64,000 nucleotides of DNA from Halodesulfovibrio sp. (GTDB taxonomy: Bacteria > Desulfobacterota > Desulfovibrionia > Desulfovibrionales > Desulfovibrionaceae): positions 17,183 through 81,182 of the forward strand of contig NZ_JADMLB010000051.1 in the NCBI RefSeq assembly GCF_015482765.1, in the 5' to 3' direction. This document shows positions 53,196 to 62,118 of this stretch, in pieces. The translations under genes and the position numbers were made by a program. Each line of letters opens with the position of its first letter. Position 1 is the stretch's first letter. The notes below the pieces were generated by a model that was given only the letters and a program-made list of their open reading frames with translations, was not told where the DNA came from and ran no database searches.

Positions 53196-54428
53196 CTACA
53201 TCTCAAACCGCTTAAGTTTTTTCCGAAGCCCCTCGCGGCTGATTCCAAGCAGTCGCGCCGCTTCGGACTTATTCCCGTCCGCTTCAGTCAACGCTCGGGA
53301 GATCAACAAACGTTCTCCCTCATCAAGCGTCATTGTCCGCATTGAGAGCAATGGCGAGTCATCGCATTCTTCGCGGTTTGCCCGCAACTCTATGGAAAGA
53401 TCATCACCTGTAATTGTTTCGCCTAAGGAGAGAACAACAGCGCGTTCAATTTCGTTTTCCAACTGGCGAACATTACCCGGCCAGTTAAACGTGATTAATG
53501 CACGAATGGCAGATGCATCAAAGCTTTTCATACCAAGGCGCATTTTCTTTACAGCAACATCCAGAAAATGGTTCGCCAGCAATTCAATATCGTCGCATCG
53601 CTCCCGCAACGGCGGTATTTCTAACGAAACCACATTCAGACGATAAAACAAATCTTCACGGAATGTGCCTTCATCCACCATCTGGCGCAAATTTTTATGT
53701 GTGGCAGCCACAACCCGTACATCAACATGTACGGTTTTTCTCCCGCCTACACGCTCCACCTCACCACTTTCCAACACCCGTAAAATTTTAGCCTGAGACT
53801 CCAGAGGCATATCACCAATTTCATCAAGAAACAGCGTTCCCCCGTCTGCCTGTTCAAAACGCCCCATACGGGCATCAACGCCTGAAGCAACACCCTTTTC
53901 GATACCAAACAATTCACTTTCCAGCAGCGGTTCGGGAATACCGGAGCAGTTCAGCGCCACAAAAGGCGCAGAAGCACGAGCGCTCTGGTAGTGAAGCGTT
54001 TTTGCAATTAAATCCTTTCCGGTGCCTGTTTCACCAGCAATAAGGACTGTTACAGGGGCATCAGCAATACGCTCCACCTGCTGTAAAAGCTCCTTCACCC
54101 GTCTGTTTTGCCCCACAATATTTACAGTAGCAAACTTGCCTTCAAGATCATGTTTCAAGCGCATATTTTCCTGCGCGAGTAACTGCCTTGCCTGCTCTAA
54201 CTTCTCCTTTGCTTCCTGCAATTCGTCAATCATCTGCTCCATTCGAAACTCACGAGCCTCGATCTTCACGAGCATCATACCGAACGCTTCCGCCAACTCG
54301 GAAACAGTAGGCGGCAATTCTCCTGCCCGAGTCATATCGAACAGGTCACGTGCTTTATCGTATTCTCCCATAGCAATCGAATCTGAAACAGTAGCTAAGC
54401 GGTGGTAAATGGCATCTTGAGAAATCAT
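53196..54428 (-). CDS. Sigma-54 enhancer-binding regulator with a divergent GAFTGA loop
   Basis: About 410 aa from MISQDAIYHRL (54428; GGAG upstream). It has no response-regulator receiver. The N-terminal about 115 residues are helical with a coiled coil (MIDELQEAKEKLEQARQLLAQ). The AAA+ domain carries Walker A (GETGTGKD) and Walker B (GGTLFLDEIGDM). Where activators have GAFTGA, it reads GVASGV. The arginine fingers and sensor region are intact. A Fis-type HTH closes the protein (GNKSEAARLLGISREGLRKKL). It closes the T3SS locus and follows RsbW-like and STAS genes in the same direction, so it probably activates the sigma-54 promoter at 30688. Confidence 0.9.
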   Translation of the reverse strand: MISQDAIYHRLATVSDSIAMGEYDKARDLFDMTRAGELPPTVSELAEAFGMMLVKIEAREFRMEQMIDELQEAKEKLEQARQLLAQENMRLKHDLEGKFATVNIVGQNRRVKELLQQVERIADAPVTVLIAGETGTGKDLIAKTLHYQSARASAPFVALNCSGIPEPLLESELFGIEKGVASGVDARMGRFEQADGGTLFLDEIGDMPLESQAKILRVLESGEVERVGGRKTVHVDVRVVAATHKNLRQMVDEGTFREDLFYRLNVVSLEIPPLRERCDDIELLANHFLDVAVKKMRLGMKSFDASAIRALITFNWPGNVRQLENEIERAVVLSLGETITGDDLSIELRANREECDDSPLLSMRTMTLDEGERLLISRALTEADGNKSEAARLLGISREGLRKKLKRFEM

Positions 54429-54473
54429 GCAGTTCAACTCCAACATGCAAAAGTAACACTCTCACAGCGTTCG

Positions 54474-54908
54474 TTAAGAAAGGGTAAAACAAAAACAAAT
54501 TTCGTTGCAGTCATCCACTCTGCGGTATGTACGTGTATCAGAAAATTCACGGGCAAAAAGCAACCCAAGGCCACCGGCAAGGCGCCCCTCTATATCGGAA
54601 ACAAACGGCACACCGTCATATTCCAACGGGTTAAACGGCTCACTCCAGTCCCTTAAACAAAAACAAAATTTATCTGCCTCCTGCTGGGAACCGGATTCAA
54701 CGCGGCATTCAAGCTCTATGTCTCCTTCAGCTCCATTATATGCGTACTCTGTAGCGTTTACGACTAACTCTTCAAGAACAAGCTCGATACGGCTGACTAA
54801 CGATAAAGGCACAGCGTGTTCTTTAACGTTAGATACAATAAATCTACGAAGCAGCTCTAAACTCTCTATAGTAGCCGGTACACGTAACAAGTTCACCATA
54901 TACTCCAA
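54474..54908 (-). CDS. RsbW-type serine kinase/anti-sigma-like protein
   Basis: A 144-aa GHKL ATPase-domain protein (HATPase_c_2). N box ELVLEELVVNATEYAYN, then DWSEPFNPLEYDG and the glycine-rich GRLAGGLGLLFAREFSD lid. Such proteins phosphorylate a STAS antagonist and sequester a partner regulator. It is transcribed after the STAS gene (9 bp gap) and before the sigma-54 regulator (45 bp). The start is either MEYMVNLL at 54908 or MVNLL at 54899. In Bordetella the BtrW homologue controls type III secretion by partner switching, so a similar role is inferred. Confidence 0.88.
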   Translation of the reverse strand: MEYMVNLLRVPATIESLELLRRFIVSNVKEHAVPLSLVSRIELVLEELVVNATEYAYNGAEGDIELECRVESGSQQEADKFCFCLRDWSEPFNPLEYDGVPFVSDIEGRLAGGLGLLFAREFSDTRTYRRVDDCNEICFCFTLS

Positions 54909-54917
54909 GCAGATGTA

Positions 54918-55247
54918 TTATGACTTTAACGCTTCTTCTACTGTAGTGTACACAGGAAACATTGGTATAAATCCGGAAATGGAAAAAACCTCATGTACCA
55001 TTCCCCGCAACCCACAAAATGATATGTCTCCATGCTTTGCTCGCAGTAATTTTGCAATGGATAAAATACCACGTAATCCAGCAGAACTAATATATTCAAG
55101 ACCGGAAAGATCTATTACTGCTCGTAACATTCCATTTTCAAGTAAAATAGAGCATTTTTCCTCAAATCTAGGAACATTTACTGCGTCAATACGCCCCGTA
55201 ACTGTAATCAAAGTAATATCGCCATGGGCTTTACTTTCGAACTGCAT
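54918..55247 (-). CDS. STAS-domain anti-sigma antagonist (RsbV/SpoIIAA-like)
   Basis: A 109-aa STAS protein. The phosphorylatable serine is in IDLSGLEYISSAGLRGIL (the second of the SS pair, followed by AGLR). Dephosphorylated, it would bind the RsbW-like kinase and release its partner. It is the first gene of the leftward three-gene operon (STAS-kinase-sigma-54 regulator) and is divergent from the SpoIIE-type phosphatase gene across about 100 bp. Confidence 0.92.
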   Translation of the reverse strand: MQFESKAHGDITLITVTGRIDAVNVPRFEEKCSILLENGMLRAVIDLSGLEYISSAGLRGILSIAKLLRAKHGDISFCGLRGMVHEVFSISGFIPMFPVYTTVEEALKS

Positions 55248-55350
55248 TATAGACTCCTATAATACCTTGCTTAAATATAACTTTACTATATAATAGTTAT
55301 ACCTCAAGCGCCTGCCTTGATCAACCATATGTGGACAGTGTCAATTATTA

Positions 55351-57339
55351 ATGTATCGATTTTCCATCCGAGCCAAACTTACGGCATTACTCATTTTCTT
55401 CTTACTTATCTCAGCAAGTCCAATACTCTATTTTTCCCAAAAAGATGTCGGACAAGCCATGACCCAATCAGAAGAACGCTCACTTGCCAACATCTTCCAA
55501 TTAGTTGAACTCAACATTGCCAGCAGCTATTCCCAGTTGCTTTCCAACAAATACGAATCGGTAAAAGCACGCAAAACACAGCTACGACAAGAAGCAGACC
55601 GCCTGCACATTTTCTTTTCCCACATAAAAAACCCGACCCCGTCAGAATGCGTTGCCATTGTTAACAAACTGAATGCAACTTCAAACGATGCCATCGAATT
55701 TCAGCTATACGACGCTCACGGCAACTCAATGGTTACCCCTTCCCACTCTGCCATCCCCACTCTTTCTGAAATAAAAAATCCCAGAAATCGCAGCTTGCAA
55801 CAGATAACACACCCGGACGAAGTTAATCCCAACGGTGAATTTGTTGTTTTTACACCCAAGCATGACCCCGAAGAAACTAAACTCGCCTATTTCAAACCGT
55901 ACCGCAAAAAGCAGTGGACGATTGCAGCATTCACCCCGCTAAGTGACATAGAAGCCACGGCAGAGCGCAGAAAGAAAAAGCTGACAGAATCATTGGATAA
56001 GGCCTTTGCAAATATGAATGTCTTTAACAGCGGGTATATCGCCCTGTTTGAAGAAGACTTCACAGTGCTGGTCAACTCCGGCACAGAGACACTTTCCACG
56101 GCGCTGATGCAGCGCATCATAACAGCCTCTAAAAAAGGTCAAAAAACGCTCACCAGTACTCACCGTCAAAAAGGGGTTATGGAACACCGCTTTTTCTTAT
56201 TCCGCCCTCTGCGGTGGTATGTCATGGTTAGCGCACCTGTCAGTGAAATATTAAAGCCTGCAGAAGATATTCAGCGCAGAATGCTTATCGTCGTCATTTC
56301 AGTCTTTTTCTGCTGCTTGCTTGTCAGCATGACGCTCATAGAGCATACCCTGCACCCGATTCGCACTCTGACTCGCTTTGCACGCAGATTACCGGAAAAA
56401 GATTTTTCAACACCTCATGAAAATGACACAGAGCTTTCCAGCCTTCCAACAACCCAAAACGATGAAATCGGTGATCTTGCCCGCTCCTACGAATTTATGT
56501 GTCACGAGCTTAAGGCTAATATTCAAAATTTAATGGACGCAACCGCCGCCAAGGAACGCATTCAAGGCGAACTCAATGTTGGTAAAGAAATTCAGGAAGG
56601 CATTCTTCCCAAAGAATTCCCGCCGTTTCCGGATAGAAATGAATTTGTGCTTCACGCCTTTCTGGAACCTGCAAAGGAAATCGGCGGCGATTTATACGAT
56701 TTCTTTTTTCTTGATGAAGACAGGCTATGCCTTGTACTAGGCGATGTTTCCGGCAAAGGCGTCCCTGCTGCTATCTTTATGGCTGTTGCAGTAACCATTA
56801 TCCGCTCTACTATGCAGGAAGGACTCCCTGCGCACTCGGCAATGGATAAAATCAACAACGCCCTTACACGCAACAACCCTACCTCAATGTTTGTGTCACT
56901 TTTTATCGGAGTGCTTAACACAAAAACCGGCCAGCTGAACTATGCCAACGGAGGGCATAATCCGCCTGTCATTATCCGGAACGGAGCAACCAAGGAACTG
57001 TCCGGCATAAGCGGTCTCGTTGTCGGCGGTATGGAAAATATTCCTTACGCCCCGCTCAGCATTACATTGCAAAAAGGTGATGCGCTCTTCCTCTACACAG
57101 ACGGAATCACCGAGGCGTTAAACAAACAGCAAGAGCTTTTCGGAGCCGATCGTCTGTTCACGCTGCTGGAAACATATGCAGATCATCCGGTTGAACAAAT
57201 TCTTACCGAGATAAGAGAACACGTTTCAACATTCTCAGGAGACGAGCCACAATCGGATGACCTGACAATGCTTCTTCTGCGGTACCAAGGGCATCAATGC
57301 ATGAGCTCGCCAGCGTACAACTGTGTCGAAAATTCATAG
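55351..57339 (+). CDS. Membrane SpoIIE/RsbU-type protein phosphatase with sensor and HAMP domains
   Basis: A 662-aa protein. The N-terminal membrane helix (LTALLIFFLLISASPILYF), an extracytoplasmic sensor region (about 35-300, Cache-like), a second helix (MLIVVISVFFCCLLVSMTLI), a HAMP segment and a C-terminal PP2C/SpoIIE phosphatase domain (about 425-650). The phosphatase shows EIGGDLYDFFFL, VLGDVSGKGVPAAIFM, NYANGGHNPPV and FLYTDGITEALN, i.e. all metal-binding acidic residues. It should dephosphorylate the STAS protein encoded divergently, linking an external signal to the T3SS regulator. The ribosome-binding site is weak. Confidence 0.93.
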   Translation: MYRFSIRAKLTALLIFFLLISASPILYFSQKDVGQAMTQSEERSLANIFQLVELNIASSYSQLLSNKYESVKARKTQLRQEADRLHIFFSHIKNPTPSECVAIVNKLNATSNDAIEFQLYDAHGNSMVTPSHSAIPTLSEIKNPRNRSLQQITHPDEVNPNGEFVVFTPKHDPEETKLAYFKPYRKKQWTIAAFTPLSDIEATAERRKKKLTESLDKAFANMNVFNSGYIALFEEDFTVLVNSGTETLSTALMQRIITASKKGQKTLTSTHRQKGVMEHRFFLFRPLRWYVMVSAPVSEILKPAEDIQRRMLIVVISVFFCCLLVSMTLIEHTLHPIRTLTRFARRLPEKDFSTPHENDTELSSLPTTQNDEIGDLARSYEFMCHELKANIQNLMDATAAKERIQGELNVGKEIQEGILPKEFPPFPDRNEFVLHAFLEPAKEIGGDLYDFFFLDEDRLCLVLGDVSGKGVPAAIFMAVAVTIIRSTMQEGLPAHSAMDKINNALTRNNPTSMFVSLFIGVLNTKTGQLNYANGGHNPPVIIRNGATKELSGISGLVVGGMENIPYAPLSITLQKGDALFLYTDGITEALNKQQELFGADRLFTLLETYADHPVEQILTEIREHVSTFSGDEPQSDDLTMLLLRYQGHQCMSSPAYNCVENS

Positions 57340-57366
57340 CCCCGAAGAACATACCAAGCAGCAGAG

Positions 57367-58452
57367 CTAGCGGGTTACACACTTCTTCACAGGAGCCAGA
57401 ACCTCCTGAAACACCTCGTAGCTTGCCGCAAGAAGTTCCAGCGGAGGATCATATCCCACCTCTTCAGCCACTGCCAGATTCAACACAATCTTAGGCACCA
57501 CATTGTCTACCATCGGTAGTGATCGTGGAGTCTCGCCTCGTAGTATGCGTACAACGTTTTCTGCTAGAAAAATGCCTCTTCCACTGTAATTTGTTGCAGA
57601 AAACCCCATCAACGCGCCGCTGCGAATATATGCCCGACCATCTCTGGCAAATGTCGGCACCTTTTTTTCAGCCAACAAGTGCAGCAGCTCTCCAACATTG
57701 CCTTCTTCCCATTCAAAACACTGCAACGGGCTTATAAAAAAGGCATCAATATCCTCTGACAGTAAAAATTCTATCCCCTTCCGGCACTCATCAACACTTT
57801 CTTCCCTACTGATGCCACTGTACTCTACAACCTCAAAACCTTCTGCCGCCGCAACGGCACGAGCATCTTCAACTCTGGAAATCCTGATCCCGTTATTCGT
57901 GTTCCGGTACATAATACCAAGCCGTTGAAACCCGACAGCCTCATGAAAAATTTCAAACATGCGCTTAAAACGTTCAGGAACAATACGTACTGTGAAATTA
58001 TCTACGCCGGAATCAGTCTCACTCTCAACAAAACCAGCACGAACCGCATCAGCAACAGCAAACGAGACTATCGGCTTTTTCAGCACACTCTTTCTATTGG
58101 CTTCAAGCACAGCCTGTGTAGCAGTTGTTCCGGCTACAAAAAGAATATCCAAATCCTCACGCTGAACCAATTCTTCAGCCGCACGCTGAATCCCTTCAGG
58201 ATTATCCCAGCCCGGGCTGAAATCTGCATCTTTTACCAACTCAACCCGCTCGTGCCAGTTCATCCTGCGCATCAAACGCGTATCACTCAAAGAACGAAAC
58301 AACGCATTTTTTGAAGCGGTGTAGCACCAATACGATCCAGCTTCTAAATATCCGACCCGCCACACTTTTTCCGCAAACAAAGGCGTCGTAATCATCAATA
58401 AAGAAACCATGAATACAAACAGCTGCGCGCATAATACTCCTCTCCTACACAT
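57367..58452 (-). CDS. ABC-type substrate-binding protein (ABC_sub_bind family), orphan
   Basis: A protein of about 361 aa started at MCRRGVLCAQL (58452; GGGAGGA upstream; an ATG 15 codons earlier has none). Signal peptide about 1-27 (FA-EK). The mature part matches the PF04392 periplasmic-binding fold: LDILFVAGTTATQAVLEAN, KPIVSFAVADAVRAGFV, RLGIMYRNTNNGIR, DAFFISPLQCF, VPTFARDGRAYIRSGALMGFSATNYSGRGIFLAENVVRILRGETP. No permease or ATPase genes are adjacent, so it may be a sensor-partner or an orphan uptake component. It converges with the phosphatase gene. Confidence 0.85.
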   Translation of the reverse strand: MCRRGVLCAQLFVFMVSLLMITTPLFAEKVWRVGYLEAGSYWCYTASKNALFRSLSDTRLMRRMNWHERVELVKDADFSPGWDNPEGIQRAAEELVQREDLDILFVAGTTATQAVLEANRKSVLKKPIVSFAVADAVRAGFVESETDSGVDNFTVRIVPERFKRMFEIFHEAVGFQRLGIMYRNTNNGIRISRVEDARAVAAAEGFEVVEYSGISREESVDECRKGIEFLLSEDIDAFFISPLQCFEWEEGNVGELLHLLAEKKVPTFARDGRAYIRSGALMGFSATNYSGRGIFLAENVVRILRGETPRSLPMVDNVVPKIVLNLAVAEEVGYDPPLELLAASYEVFQEVLAPVKKCVTR

Positions 58453-58886
58453 AACGTCCTCCCACTTTATCTCCCCATTAACCGCAATTAGCATCACACT
58501 CTTTGAACTGATACAAAGTGATAGGGACTACAGCATTCTCCCTCAGTATCCTTCAAAAAATATTCCAGTATGTAGGCAGACAAGGTTAAGAACTCCATCT
58601 GCAAAATAGAAAAAACTATAATGCGCACCTGTTGTCTATTTTTTTCTTACAATTTTACCCCTTTCTTTATCTCTGGCTCTAATCCCCAAAGAACTATTTC
58701 CAAACCGGTATTTCTATATATTTTTCCTAAACATGCCTGCTTGTTAACAGTTCTACATATACTGATTACTCACTCCGGAAAAGCAGTAAACAGTGTCCGC
58801 CTTGGTTCTTTTGTTTTTTCTGCCGTAAAAAAAGTTGAATACTACAATTTATCACACAGGCACTCTTGCACAGGCAACAAAATAGA
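58453..58886. other. Intergenic region upstream of an orphan terminator
   Basis: About 430 bp with no supported gene; a frame at 58621-58890 has no ribosome-binding site. It ends at a plus-strand hairpin with a T tract that belongs to no known gene, so a small RNA or unannotated transcript could lie here. Confidence 0.4.
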
Positions 58887-58887
58887 C

Positions 58888-58948
58888 TAACGGCGACACA
58901 AACCTGCCAACAAAGTTGGCATACTGTACCGCCGTTTACTCTTTTTTG
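58888..58948 (+). terminator. Orphan terminator-like hairpin
   Basis: AACGGCG pairs with CGCCGTT; inside it TGCCAAC pairs with GTTGGCA. TACTCTTTTTT follows. It lies between the binding-protein gene (reading left) and repeat copy G. Confidence 0.55.
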
Positions 58949-58956
58949 AATTGTAT

Positions 58957-59222
58957 TGCCTTCGGCGAGGGGGGCGCTGCCCCTCCACCCCGCGAGAGGG
59001 AGCCCCTCTCGACTGGCGATAGACGAGCAATGGTGGAGCCTTTGAAAAAGTCATCGGCTTCATCAAAGTGACGTCGTCTATTTTTCGTAATACTCTCCAT
59101 ACCCCTAACGGGGGGTGCAGGGGGAATCATTTCCCCTGCCCGTCGGAGACAAAAAAACTCAAAAAATATCTTCAAAAGCTACTTAAGGGGTGGAGGGGCA
59201 GCGCCCCCCTCGCCGAAGGCAA
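58957..59222 (+). repeat. 221-bp family repeat, copy G with a partial inverted head
   Basis: Full unit with a diverged centre (58957-59158), then an inverted left-end fragment (59187-59222). Same composite form as copy B. It lies at the 3' end of the DUF169 gene. Confidence 0.9.
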
Positions 59223-59257
59223 TCGTTATGAAAAACTTAAAAAAAATTCTTAAAAAA

Positions 59258-59959
59258 TTACTCGTCACGCGCTTGCTTAAGCTTTTTTAGAAACGGCTTG
59301 CTAAGGAAGCTGTCCTGATCAAGCTCGAGTAGCCGCTGTAGCATGGGGACAGTTACAGTAAAGGCAAGAAGCTCTGGGGGGATGTGCCCACGCATTGCGA
59401 TGTCGGTTGCTCCAATTATTGCTTGAGGACGCTTTAGGTCTTTGAACAAAGAAATCATCTGCCCACAGCCAGAGCCGAAAGGAGCTATTACTGGCTCTTG
59501 GTCGCTTGGATGCGATGCATAGACAGCACCGAGCATAAGCGTACTGAGCTGATCCGGCGTGACGAAAAACGTTACAGTTTTTAAGAAATCTTTCATTTCA
59601 TCACGCAGGGGGCCAATCATAATGTTTTGATGCTGTGGCTGGTACGGCGGATTAGCATCCAACCACGCATTCATAAGCTCAGCGGACTTTCGCAACCCTT
59701 CTTTCTTGTAGAGAAAATTAACGAAGACCTCACGGCTTGGAAACGTATCCTGTCCTGTCACCCAGTATCCACAACCGGGACAACCATATTTGCTGGCCGT
59801 AATTTGAAGCGTTTGACCAGACTGCCACGCATCATACGCGGCAAAAATACACCGTTTTGGCTCAACCAAAGGAGCAAAGGCTTCAGCATCCGGCGCATCA
59901 TATAATGCGACCGGTACAGTTGCTATCCCCATAGACGCACACAATGCAGCAATGTCCAT
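59258..59959 (-). CDS. DUF169-family protein
   Basis: A 233-aa soluble protein of the DUF169 family common in anaerobes. VEPKRCIFAAYDAWQSG, YGCPGCGYWVTGQDTFPSREVFVNFLY and FGSGCGQMISLFKDLKRPQAIIGATDIAMRGHIPPELLAFTVTVPMLQRLLEL are typical. The conserved cysteines (CPGCGY and GSGCG) suggest a metal or redox site. Function is unknown. An AGGAGAGG site precedes the start; it is a single-gene unit. Confidence 0.88.
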   Translation of the reverse strand: MDIAALCASMGIATVPVALYDAPDAEAFAPLVEPKRCIFAAYDAWQSGQTLQITASKYGCPGCGYWVTGQDTFPSREVFVNFLYKKEGLRKSAELMNAWLDANPPYQPQHQNIMIGPLRDEMKDFLKTVTFFVTPDQLSTLMLGAVYASHPSDQEPVIAPFGSGCGQMISLFKDLKRPQAIIGATDIAMRGHIPPELLAFTVTVPMLQRLLELDQDSFLSKPFLKKLKQARDE

Positions 59960-60190
59960 AACACCTCTCCTCGCTTACAGCAGGTAAAATATATTTTTCA
60001 AATATCACATCAAGTAATGCTGTTTACGTATCTATGTGGTATACACGATACCATATAGATACAATAAGGACTTAGGGTTACAATAATTTCTAACCGACGG
60101 CAAAAAACAACTGCAAATCTATTTTTAAAATAATCGGAACTGTATGGTAGGATAACTGGCACCTGTAAATGTCATCATTGGAGCAGCGTT

Positions 60191-61645
60191 ATGGAACTTT
60201 CGAAGAAAACTAAGATCGGCGGACTTATTAAAGAGTACCCTTTCCTTTTGGATTATCTTCTCGATAAATCCCCTTCATTTTCTAAGCTGAAAAATCCGCT
60301 CATGCGTAAAACGATCGGCAGTATTGCGACTCTGGAACAAGCTGCCGGCATGGGAAAAATTGATCTTGATGAGCTGTTGCTGGAAATTGCAGCACAAATT
60401 TACAGACATACCAGTGATACCATCACCATCATTAATCCAAACGAGGATAAAGATGGCAGCTACAGCCGAACTTCCCGCGTAGAAACATTAAAAAAGATTG
60501 TTTTACGGCTGCATAAAGGCGCTTCCGTTGATGAAGTGCGCAAAGAATTTTTTGAACTACTGCACAATGTTTCACCTGCTGAAATCGGTCAAATGGAACA
60601 ACAGCTTGTCGCCGAAGGCATACCGGAAACCGAAATAAAAAAACTATGCGATCTGCATGTGGAATTATTTGAAAACTCACTCGCGCAAAGCACGTTGCCG
60701 GAGCTTCCAGCAGGGCACCCTTTACATAGCTATCAGGAAGAAAACAAATTTGCCGATGAGAAGGCTAAAGCGTTGCTCGAAGCAATTAAAGACGCAGATA
60801 ATCCGCTTGAATACTTTGCCGCAAAGCGCGGAATCATCAGCGGCATTGAAGATCTCTCTGAAATTATCAGACACTACGAGCGCAAAGAAAATCAGCTCTT
60901 CCCCATAATGGAAAGTCATGGGCTCACTGCACCACCGCAAGTAATGTGGGAACTGCATGACGACATACGTGCAATGTTCAAAAAAGTACGTACAGAACTT
61001 GCGAATGATGACGATGTCGGAACCACGCTGACAACGGTACACAATCTTGCCATAGCGGTTTGCGACATGATTCATAAAGAAGAAAACATCTTGTTCCCGA
61101 TGGTCTTTGAAACATTCACTGATGAAGATTGGGCAAATGTTCATACCGGCGAAGAAGAAATTGGCTTTGCGTGGATCACCCCGGGAGAAGACTGGACACC
61201 GGCACCTGTTGCCCCTGCGAGCAGCACTGCTCAATCCGGAGAAATATCACTAGATAGAGGCGAGCTTGAGCCGCACGTAATTAATGCCATTTTAAAATCG
61301 CTTCCAGTAGATCTATCGTTTGTTAATGCGGACGATAAAGTTGCCTACTTTTCACAAACAGAAGAACGAGTTTTTCCACGCAGTGCCGGTATTATCGGAC
61401 GCGATGTTTCCAAATGCCATCCTCCGAAAAGTGTTCATATGGTGGAAAAAATTCTTGAAGCCTTTAAGGCTGGCGAGCGAGATATTGCAGAATTCTGGCT
61501 TGAGTTGAATGGAGTCTTCATCCACATTCGTTACTATGCAGTACGTGACACAGACGGAACCTATCTTGGCTGCCTTGAAGCATCTCAAGACGTCACGCAC
61601 ATAAGAGCACTTACAGGTGAACAACGACTACTCAACTGGGAGTAA
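60191..61645 (+). CDS. DUF1858-DUF438-hemerythrin-PAS protein
   Basis: A 484-aa cytoplasmic protein with four modules in order. DUF1858 (about 5-75, KTKIGGLIKEYPFLLDYLLDKSPSF). DUF438 (about 95-170, RVETLKKIVLRLHKGASVDEVRKEFFELL). A hemerythrin HHE domain (about 178-315, with H residues in GHPLHSYQEE, IRHYERKENQLFP, WELHDD and MIHKEENILFP). A C-terminal PAS domain (about 365-470, VINAILKSLPVDLSFVNADDKVAYFSQ...GCLEASQDVTHIRALTGEQRLL). Such proteins are di-iron oxygen or NO sensors of anaerobes. GGAG precedes the start. A decayed copy of its 3' end lies downstream. Confidence 0.93.
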   Translation: MELSKKTKIGGLIKEYPFLLDYLLDKSPSFSKLKNPLMRKTIGSIATLEQAAGMGKIDLDELLLEIAAQIYRHTSDTITIINPNEDKDGSYSRTSRVETLKKIVLRLHKGASVDEVRKEFFELLHNVSPAEIGQMEQQLVAEGIPETEIKKLCDLHVELFENSLAQSTLPELPAGHPLHSYQEENKFADEKAKALLEAIKDADNPLEYFAAKRGIISGIEDLSEIIRHYERKENQLFPIMESHGLTAPPQVMWELHDDIRAMFKKVRTELANDDDVGTTLTTVHNLAIAVCDMIHKEENILFPMVFETFTDEDWANVHTGEEEIGFAWITPGEDWTPAPVAPASSTAQSGEISLDRGELEPHVINAILKSLPVDLSFVNADDKVAYFSQTEERVFPRSAGIIGRDVSKCHPPKSVHMVEKILEAFKAGERDIAEFWLELNGVFIHIRYYAVRDTDGTYLGCLEASQDVTHIRALTGEQRLLNWE

Positions 61646-61970
61646 GCACCATGTAGGAATGTTACGTACACCTACGGCTCATGTTTCGAGTGGATCACCT
61701 TTCAGAGTTCAACGTTTAGGATTCAGCGTTCAAGGTTCAAGATTCAAGATTCAGCATCTGCAAACGACATAATCAGCTACGTACAATTCAAGTGGTAACT
61801 AACAAATTAAGATAATTAACGAACTCTCGAGCCAAGTAATGGATAGCTAATGAGCTAATTAACGAACCCATGAGCCAGTTCACGGACTGAGCCATCATCA
61901 GTCGATAAGCTAAACAACGAACTCACTGATCAACTGATTTCCACCCAGCGTATTAGGCATAATATACGCA
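61646..61970. other. Low-complexity spacer with short tandem repeats
   Basis: No gene. It holds GTTCAA/GATTCAAGATTCA repeats (about 61700-61760) and several variants of GCTAATTAACGAAC and GAGCCA (about 61800-61930). The pattern suggests slippage or repeated recombination. Confidence 0.5.
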
Positions 61971-61971
61971 A

Positions 61972-62118
61972 AGTTCTGGCTTGAGCTGAATGGAGTCGCT
62001 ATCCACATTCGTTACTATGCAGTACGCAACACAGACGGAACCTATCTTGGCTGCCTTGAAGCATCTCAAGACGTCACGCACATACGAACACTTACAGGTG
62101 AACAACGACTACTCTGAT
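61972..62118 (+). pseudogene. Duplicated 3' fragment of the DUF438-hemerythrin-PAS gene
   Basis: About 140 bp from TTCTGGCTTGAG onward match 61493-61634, the end of the PAS domain, with only a handful of substitutions. The frame is kept (FWLELNGVAIHIRYYAVRNT... to a stop) but has no start. Changes include F to A, D to N and A to T, so it may derive from a paralogous allele rather than a fresh tandem copy. Confidence 0.85.

Noticed and set aside
58621..58890. An 89-aa frame ending at the orphan terminator
   Set aside because: No ribosome-binding site and improbable composition; the region is better treated as possibly non-coding RNA.
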